Shown: positions 1 through 5,079 of the stretch, piece by piece
Layout: every line of letters begins with the position of its first letter
Position numbering within the stretch: the stretch's first letter is position 1
NCBI GenBank assembly: GCA_937944175.1
Contig: CALDZW010000068.1
Location: 1 to 5,079 of the forward strand
DNA from: an uncultured Candidatus Altimarinota bacterium
GTDB taxonomy: Bacteria > Patescibacteriota > Gracilibacteria > BD1-5 > UBA6164
Reading direction: 5' to 3'
Length of the DNA stretch: 5,079 nucleotides
The notes under the pieces: model-generated
What the model saw: only the letters and a program-made list of their open reading frames with translations
What the model was told of the DNA's origin: nothing
Database searches by the model: none
Position numbers and translations under genes: made by a program

Positions 1-12
1 TGTGATTTTTTT

Positions 13-40
13 TTGACTCAACTATTTTTTACTATAAAGT
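13..40 (+). promoter_or_regulatory. Possible sigma70-like promoter upstream of topA
   Basis: TTGACT at 13-18 matches five of six bases of the -35 consensus. It is followed either by TATAAA at 33-38 (spacer only 14 bp) or by TAAAGT at 35-40 (spacer 16 bp, weak -10). The rest of the 122-base leader is AT-rich, with a run of nine T at 6-14 that could be the tail of a terminator for a gene lying before the window; its stem would be outside and cannot be seen. In DNA this AT-rich such hexamers arise by chance, so this is a weak call. I see nothing else in the leader. Confidence 0.3.
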
Positions 41-122
41 AGTTTCAACATTTCTTTCCATTAGAATTAAGGGAAAGATGTCTGAAAGACAGAAAGGGTT
101 ATTATATAAGAAAACTATAAAA

Positions 123-2420
123 ATGGCTAAAAATTTAGTGATCGTAGAGTCACCTGCAAAAGGGAAAACAATTGAAAAATTTCTAGGGAAAGATTATACA
201 GTAGTCGCATCTATGGGACATATTAGAGATCTTCCTATTAAGAGTATCGGAGTAGATATAGAAAATAATTTTGAGCCTGAATATGGAATTAATGATGATA
301 AGAAAAAAACAGTAAATAATCTAAAAAAATTAGCAAAAACTCATTCTAAAATATGGATAGCAACGGATGAGGACCGTGAATGAGAGGCAATTGGGTGGCA
401 TCTGTGTCATATTTTGAATCAAGACCCTAAAAAGGTTGATAGAATTGTGTTTCATGAAATTACTAAAAAGGCAATACTTCATAGTATAGAAAATCCTAGA
501 AATGTAGATATCCCTATGGTAGATGCTCAGCAAGCAAGAAGAGTCCTTGATAGACTTGTTTGATATAAGGTATCACCTGTTCTCTGGAAGAAAGTAAGAA
601 AATGATTATCTGCATGAAGAGTGCAGTCAGTAGCAGTAAAGCTTATTGTAGAAAAAGAAAGAGAGATTCAAAATTTCAAACCAGTTGAATCATGGAAAAT
701 AATTGTTCAACTCACTTGTGAGGTTGATAAAAGAAAGTATAGCTTCAATTCTCAACTTTCAAAGGTAGATGGAAAGGTAAAAAAATTCAAATCTATTGAA
801 GATGCTAAAAAAACTCTTTCAACTCTCTATAGTGATATCAATTCATTGAAGGAGTGAAAAAATAAAAAATGAAATACAGTATTATCTTCTACTGAAAATC
901 TTGATTTTAAATTAGTAGATTCAGTAAAAAAAGATTCTATTAGAAAACCTCAAGCTCCATTTACAACTTCAACACTTCAGCAAGAAGCTGCGAGAAAGTG
1001 TGGTTTTTGAGTAAAGCAAACGATGATGATAGCTCAGAAACTGTATGAATGAATGGATTTAGGTAACTGAGAAACAGAATGATTAATTACCTATATGAGA
1101 ACTGATAGTGTGAATCTTTCTAAGCTTGCTAAAGATCAAGCAAAAGACGAAATTCTGAAAGCATTTGGAAAAGAATACCACAAATCAAGAGATTTTGTTA
1201 CTAAATCTGCAGGTGCTCAAGAAGCTCATGAGGCTATTAGACCAACTGATCTATCAAGAACGCCTGAAAGCCTAGCATGAGTACTTGATGCTAGTCAATT
1301 ACGTCTCTATACACTTATTTGGAAAAGAACATTAGCTTCTCAAATGAAAGATGCAATTGTGGAAGTAACAACTTTTTCATTCACTCCAGAAGCAGCAAGC
1401 AATCAAATATGGATATCAAAAGGGGAAGTTATCACCTTTGATGGATTCATGAAACTCTATATAGAATGAACTGATGATGAAAGTGATGAAGCAGAAGATA
1501 ATTCAATGCTTCCAAAATTATCAATCTGAGATAGTGTTAGCACAAAAAAACTAGAGGCTACACAGGTTTTTTCAAGACCACCTGCTCGTTACACTGAAGC
1601 ATCACTTGTTAAAAAAATGGAATGAGAATGAATTGGAAGACCTTCAACATATGCTCCAACTATTGATACAATTATTAATAGAGGCTATGTTGAAAAAATG
1701 CAGACTAAGCATTTAGCTCCAACTGAAACAGCTTTTACAGTAACAGATTTTCTAGATAAATATTTTCCAAAAATGATGGAATATGAGTTTACAAAACAAG
1801 TAGAAGATAAATTTGATAATATAGCTCAGTGAAAAGAATCATACTCATGAATGCTTGAGAAATTCTGGTCAGGAACTCTAAAAAAAGAGCTTGATGATGC
1901 CTGAGCTAATGCAGAAAAAGTAGTTGAGAAAACTGGGGAAAAATGTCCAAAATGTAAAGAGGATCTTATATATAGATTTTCTAAAGCATGAAAATTTATT
2001 GGATGTAGTGGATATCCTGAATGTGATTTTGTTGACCAACCAGAAGAAGAAAAAAATGCAATGACAGCATTAAAAAAGAAATATGAGTGACAACCATGTC
2101 CTGCTTGATGAACCATTGTAGTAAAGACTTGAAGATTTGGCCCTTTCTTAGCAAGTAGTGAATACCCTGAAGTAAAACGGATATGACAAATTAAATCTGA
2201 AAAAGATGAAATTCTCGAAGAAATTCTTACAAGTAAATGACTGCTTGTTGATGAAGAATCTTGAGAAGAGCTTGTTGTTAAAAATTCAAGAAGATGACCA
2301 TTCTTAGCAGCAAAGAATTATCCTGCTGTTAAAATTGCAAAAAATATTCCTAAAGATGTATGGGATGAAGTAAATAAAAGACTCTCTGGTGAAACTGAAA
2401 CCGAAGAAGTTACTACATAA
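123..2420 (+). CDS. topA: DNA topoisomerase I (type IA), read with UGA=Gly
   Basis: This type IA topoisomerase relaxes negatively supercoiled DNA by cutting and rejoining one strand through a 5'-phosphotyrosine. It is complete at 765 aa only if 27 in-frame TGA codons are read as Gly; it ends at TAA. In order: TOPRIM domain with E9 and K13 and the metal triad D82-x-D84-x-E86; G-L-S-A-G-R-V-Q-S at 161-169; catalytic Tyr324 in Y-M-R-T-D-S; H-E-A-I-R-P-T-D at 369-376; G-I-G-R-P-S-T at 503-509. A four-Cys zinc ribbon follows (C608-x2-C611-x16-C628-x5-C634), then two ribbon-like repeats that have lost most or all cysteines (about 657-692 and 714-742). E9 and K13 then take the same numbers as in E. 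coli TopA, which favours this start. An in-frame ATG at 78 would add 15 residues and has a better purine-rich stretch (AAGGGAAAG) before it. E. coli TopA has 865 aa, so the C-terminal tail here is shorter. Identification is firm; the start is less so. Confidence 0.97.
381..383 (+). other. First reassigned TGA (Gly) codon of the window
   Basis: This TGA is codon 87 of topA, directly after the TOPRIM D-x-D-x-E residues, where homologues have an invariant Gly followed by E-A-I. Under the standard code it would cut the enzyme to 86 residues (101 from the ATG at 78), leaving out the catalytic tyrosine. The frame continues cleanly past it with conserved sequence on both sides, which is the clearest single demonstration of the reassignment. 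Confidence 0.95.
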
Positions 2421-2426
2421 TATAAT
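2421..2426 (+). promoter_or_regulatory. Perfect TATAAT -10 box ahead of the protease gene
   Basis: TATAAT lies immediately after the topA stop codon and 15 bases before the ATG at 2442. Initiation about seven bases downstream would give a leader of only about nine bases. No -35 match is visible at 16-18 bp spacing, and no Shine-Dalgarno sequence precedes the ATG. A weak ATTAT/ATAAT inverted repeat (2425-2429 and 2434-2438) overlaps the box. It may be an internal promoter within a topA-protease unit, or simply AT-rich spacer. Confidence 0.3.
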
Positions 2427-2441
2427 TATTCAAATAATCCC

Positions 2442-4208
2442 ATGCTTAAAAAAACTATTATAGCACTGTTACTTACTCTTCTTTCTGCTTGAATAGCTTA
2501 TTGAAATTCTTCTGATAGACAACTAGCAGAGTTGCTATGAACACAATATGTAGCTAAAACTACAGAGCAAAATATTAGTTCAATACTAAAAATTAAATCT
2601 TTTGAATACTCAGAATTAGAGAACTACTTTTATGAATATAGTCATGGGAGTGCTGTATATATATGATCAAATAAAATTCTTACAAATGCTCATGTGGTAC
2701 TGAGTGAAGATAACGAAGTTCTTTGAAATTATGAGGTTTGTCAAACAACTGACTTTACAAAAGCTCCCGAGTGTAAAACGGCTGCAAAACTTTTGTATAT
2801 AAATATAGAAAAAGATTTAGCTGTTTTAGAGTTAGCTGATAGTATAGTATGAATGCAGGCAGTTGATTTTTGAAAATGAGTTTTATGAATAGGTGATGAT
2901 ATAGAGCTTATTGGATACCCTGCTAATGGTAATGATACCATTACTCTTACAACATGAAAGGTATCATGATTCACTCAAGGTTTTTATAAAACAGATGCTA
3001 ATATTGATTCAGGAAATTCTGGATGAGGAGCATTTAATAAAAATAATTTATTTGTATGAATACCTTCAGCTTGAATAGTATGACTTACAACACTATGATT
3101 GATTATTCCTTTAAATGAAATACATGATTTTATTGATAGGAGGTGAAATATTATATACTATTGAGAAGAAATTCCATTAGAATTTACTTCATTTATACAT
3201 AAGAAGAAAACGACATTACGCCAGAACAATATACAAGATCATTGACTCACTGCTACAAATCTATCAAGTTTTTGATACAAAATTTCAGATTATAATGAGG
3301 TTTCTACACAAGGACTCATTGCCTATGATTTGATTCATTCAGATAAGAAAACTCAAATCCAGTTTAAAAATTCAATAATAGGCTGAACAGATTTTAGTAT
3401 AGTTAATTGACTCTATGAGCTCACTAAAGATGAATCAGAAAGTACTCGTGAGTTTAAGACTATAGTCAAAAAAATTACACTTAAATGAAAAGAAATTTTT
3501 GTTTATATAGAAATAGATATTGCATCAAAAGATATTTATCTAGAACTTATTGAAAATTGAATGGAATTTTCGGTTCTTTGAAATCTACAATACAAAAAAT
3601 GAATTAATGATGCATTGAAATTATATATGAGATGAATTTCATATACTCCAGTAGAGTGAACTCAACAATCTCCACTATCAATGTATGGTATTAGTATCAA
3701 TCCTAACTCATTTGTAGGAATGTATTGAATAATACCAAGAAATAGTTCCTATTCAGCAGTTGATAATATTTTCTTTATTCAATGAAAAGACAAACTCTAC
3801 CCTATTGCTTTTTCTTGAATTGAATTTAAAATTTCTGATCAATGAAAAGAGGATCTAGACTTCTTGAAAAACCCATACTCTGAATATCTACATATGATTG
3901 AAGATGACTTAGATGAAGAATATGATGATTATAGTGTTAAAAGTTGAGTTGTCACAAACAAAAATGGAGTACACTTTCTTGTAGTGTATTATCTCTATAA
4001 AGATGAAACCTATATTGACCTAACTCAGTATAACAAAAATGATCACAGTTATCTAAGATATTGATTCAGCTGATCAGTATGAATTATAAATTCAACAATG
4101 ATTACACAGCTTTCTAGTTTTGTAGATTGAATATCAGTTACTTGAACATCTTCTCTCTGAATAAAAGATAAGAAACTCCTCACAGATTTTGATAACATCC
4201 TTAAATAG
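2442..4208 (+). CDS. Secreted trypsin-like serine protease with a large unknown C-terminal region
   Basis: 588 aa, read with 39 in-frame TGA codons as Gly, ending at TAG. The N-terminus looks like a Sec signal peptide: lysines at 3-4, a hydrophobic core at about 5-14, and a possible signal peptidase I site after A19-Y20-G21. There is no lipobox Cys. Residues about 65-235 form a chymotrypsin-fold (S1/HtrA-like) domain: His84 in T-N-A-H-V-V, Asp125 in K-D-L-A-V-L, and Ser193 in D-S-G-N-S-G-G-G. The only two cysteines, C100 and C111, could pair in a disulfide, which suits an exported protein. Residues about 240-588 match nothing I recognise, and I see no PDZ domain; they include an acidic patch at 486-496. 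It probably cleaves proteins at the cell surface or outside the cell; the substrate is unknown. The topA stop at 2418 is in the same frame and this is the first ATG after it, so the start is well bounded. No Shine-Dalgarno is visible. The next gene starts two bases after the stop. Confidence 0.88.
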
Positions 4209-4210
4209 TT

Positions 4211-5079
4211 ATGAAAAAGTTTCTGAACATTCTTATTCTCATATGAATATTCTTGCTCCCACTTATTAATTCTAGAATCACAGACCTCTTGTGATTCTCT
4301 TTTTGACTACCAGTGTCTGGAAATTTTGAATTCACTAAAGTAATGTTTTTCAATATCTGGACATCATTGATTTTTCTTATCTTCAGTGTTAATTTATTAT
4401 TCAAAAAAGTTCATCTCCCGCAATTTTCAATCATACTTCTTGTGTTATATTGATTACTTATAGTAAGTACATTCTTTTCTATCACTCCCTTTCTTTCTTT
4501 TTATTGAAATGATACCAAGTCACATGGATTTTTTATGTGGCATAATTTATTTCTATTATTTATTATTTTTTCTTCCCTCTTTTCATCAAAGAAAGTAGAA
4601 TTCTCTTGAAATAAAAACCCTGGAAACACTTCTGTTCATCCTTTTTTTCATTCTATTATTACTATACTCATTACTTCTGCTCTCTGTGTTGGAGTTATAT
4701 GAATATGGCAATATTTTTGGCCCAGTTATAATTATTGAGACCTTTCTAATAGGCTTTTTTCTACATTTGGTCACCCAAATTATGTATCTATTTTCTTTGT
4801 AGCATTACTGCCTTTTGTCATTCAAAAACTCCATAATGCTACCATAACAAGTACAGAAAAAAAATTCAGATTATTAATAGCACTATTTTTAGTATTTTGT
4901 CTCTTACTAACTAAATCTTTGTTTGCAAGTTTTCTATGTATTCTCTATATATGATTTGAAGCATTGCAGTTCTTAAAGAACAAAAAAATAATCAAATGAC
5001 TTTGAAGCTTTATCTCATTTTGAGGAATTATATTACTTATTTGAGCCATCTGAGTATTTGTGTTTCTTCCAGAGAAGCT
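4211..5079 (+). CDS. Polytopic membrane protein, O-antigen ligase/polymerase-like (Wzy_C superfamily), 3' end missing
   Basis: 289 codons lie in the window and the frame runs off the right edge. Fourteen TGA codons read as Gly, the first at codon 12. It is strongly hydrophobic, with likely membrane segments near residues 4-20, 45-64, 72-90, 107-125, 147-169, 190-205, 220-234, 237-255 and 267-286. The main clue is R181-L-F-S-T-F-G-H-P-N-Y191 before a hydrophobic helix. It resembles the R-x-x-(S/G)-T-F-G-N-P-N motif common in O-antigen ligases, Wzy-type polymerases and PglL/PilO-type oligosaccharyltransferases. L-T-K-S at 233-236 may correspond to the later T-x-S-R motif, with Leu in place of Arg. 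Such proteins join or transfer lipid-linked glycans on the outer face of the membrane; which reaction applies here cannot be told, partly because the C-terminus is absent. The start is firm: an in-frame TAA lies at 4202-4204 and the ATG follows the protease stop by two bases, so cotranscription is likely. No Shine-Dalgarno is visible. Low sequence complexity makes the family call moderate. Confidence 0.75.

Noticed and set aside
6..14. T run as a terminator of an upstream gene
   Set aside because: Only five bases precede it in the window, so no stem can be seen; left as a possibility in the leader description.
381..383. TGA as selenocysteine or tryptophan
   Set aside because: The codons number about 80, sit at glycine positions of known motifs, and Trp is written TGG at expected sites. 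No SECIS-like requirement could explain this density.
330..533. Minus-strand open frame of 67 codons
   Set aside because: It lies wholly opposite the conserved TOPRIM region of topA and its translation has no recognisable features; it is a shadow of the real gene.
1826..2116. Minus-strand open frame of 96 codons
   Set aside because: Opposite the topA C-terminus. The Ser/Phe-rich product is the expected complement of Lys/Glu-rich coding DNA.
123..2420. topA as a pseudogene with many nonsense mutations
   Set aside because: All breaks are TGA, none are TAA or TAG, there are no frameshifts, and every catalytic motif is intact. The neighbouring genes show the same pattern.
2425..2438. Inverted repeat ATTAT-TCAA-ATAAT as a topA terminator
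   Set aside because: The stem is five A/T pairs with no G/C and no following T run; too weak to be called a terminator.
2741..2974. Minus-strand open frame of 77 codons
   Set aside because: Opposite the protease domain, with the catalytic Asp region encoded on the + strand; no independent support.
4201..4774. Two minus-strand open frames (4201-4404 and 4586-4774)
   Set aside because: Both lie opposite the membrane protein gene, whose + strand frame is continuous with TGA=Gly and shows membrane segments.

Overview
The window comes from a bacterium that reads UGA as glycine (translation table 25, or the related table 37). This points to the candidate phyla Absconditabacteria (SR1) or Gracilibacteria (BD1-5) within the Patescibacteria/CPR. 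Under the standard code the + strand shows only short ORF fragments. Reading TGA as Gly fuses them into three long, gap-free genes in tandem on the + strand. I count 80 in-frame TGA codons: 27 in gene 1, 39 in gene 2 and 14 in the partial gene 3. Against these there are about 40 GGN codons, so TGA supplies roughly two thirds of all glycines. TAA and TAG remain as stops. TGG is used normally for Trp, and the many TGA positions that fall on invariant glycines rule out a TGA=Trp code. The DNA is clearly AT-rich.

Layout. Positions 1-122 are an AT-rich leader with a poor sigma70-like promoter. Positions 123-2420 encode a complete DNA topoisomerase I (topA, 765 aa) with TOPRIM, catalytic Tyr, H-E-A-I-R-P-T-D and C-terminal zinc-ribbon regions. 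A 21-bp gap follows, holding a perfect TATAAT. Positions 2442-4208 encode a predicted secreted trypsin-like serine protease (588 aa) with a His84/Asp125/Ser193 triad and an unrecognised C-terminal region of about 350 residues. Two bases later, 4211-5079 (running off the edge) encodes a polytopic membrane protein that looks like the O-antigen ligase/polymerase (Wzy_C, PglL-like) superfamily.

How the genes relate. topA is a housekeeping gene for relaxing negative supercoils. The protease and the membrane protein are almost contiguous and probably cotranscribed. Both act at or outside the membrane, so they could form a small cell-surface unit, but a functional link is inference only. The main unusual biology is the recoding itself. 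A single in-frame CGG in topA also bears on which of the two recoded tables applies. I saw no RNA genes, CRISPR arrays, insertion sequences or strong terminators.
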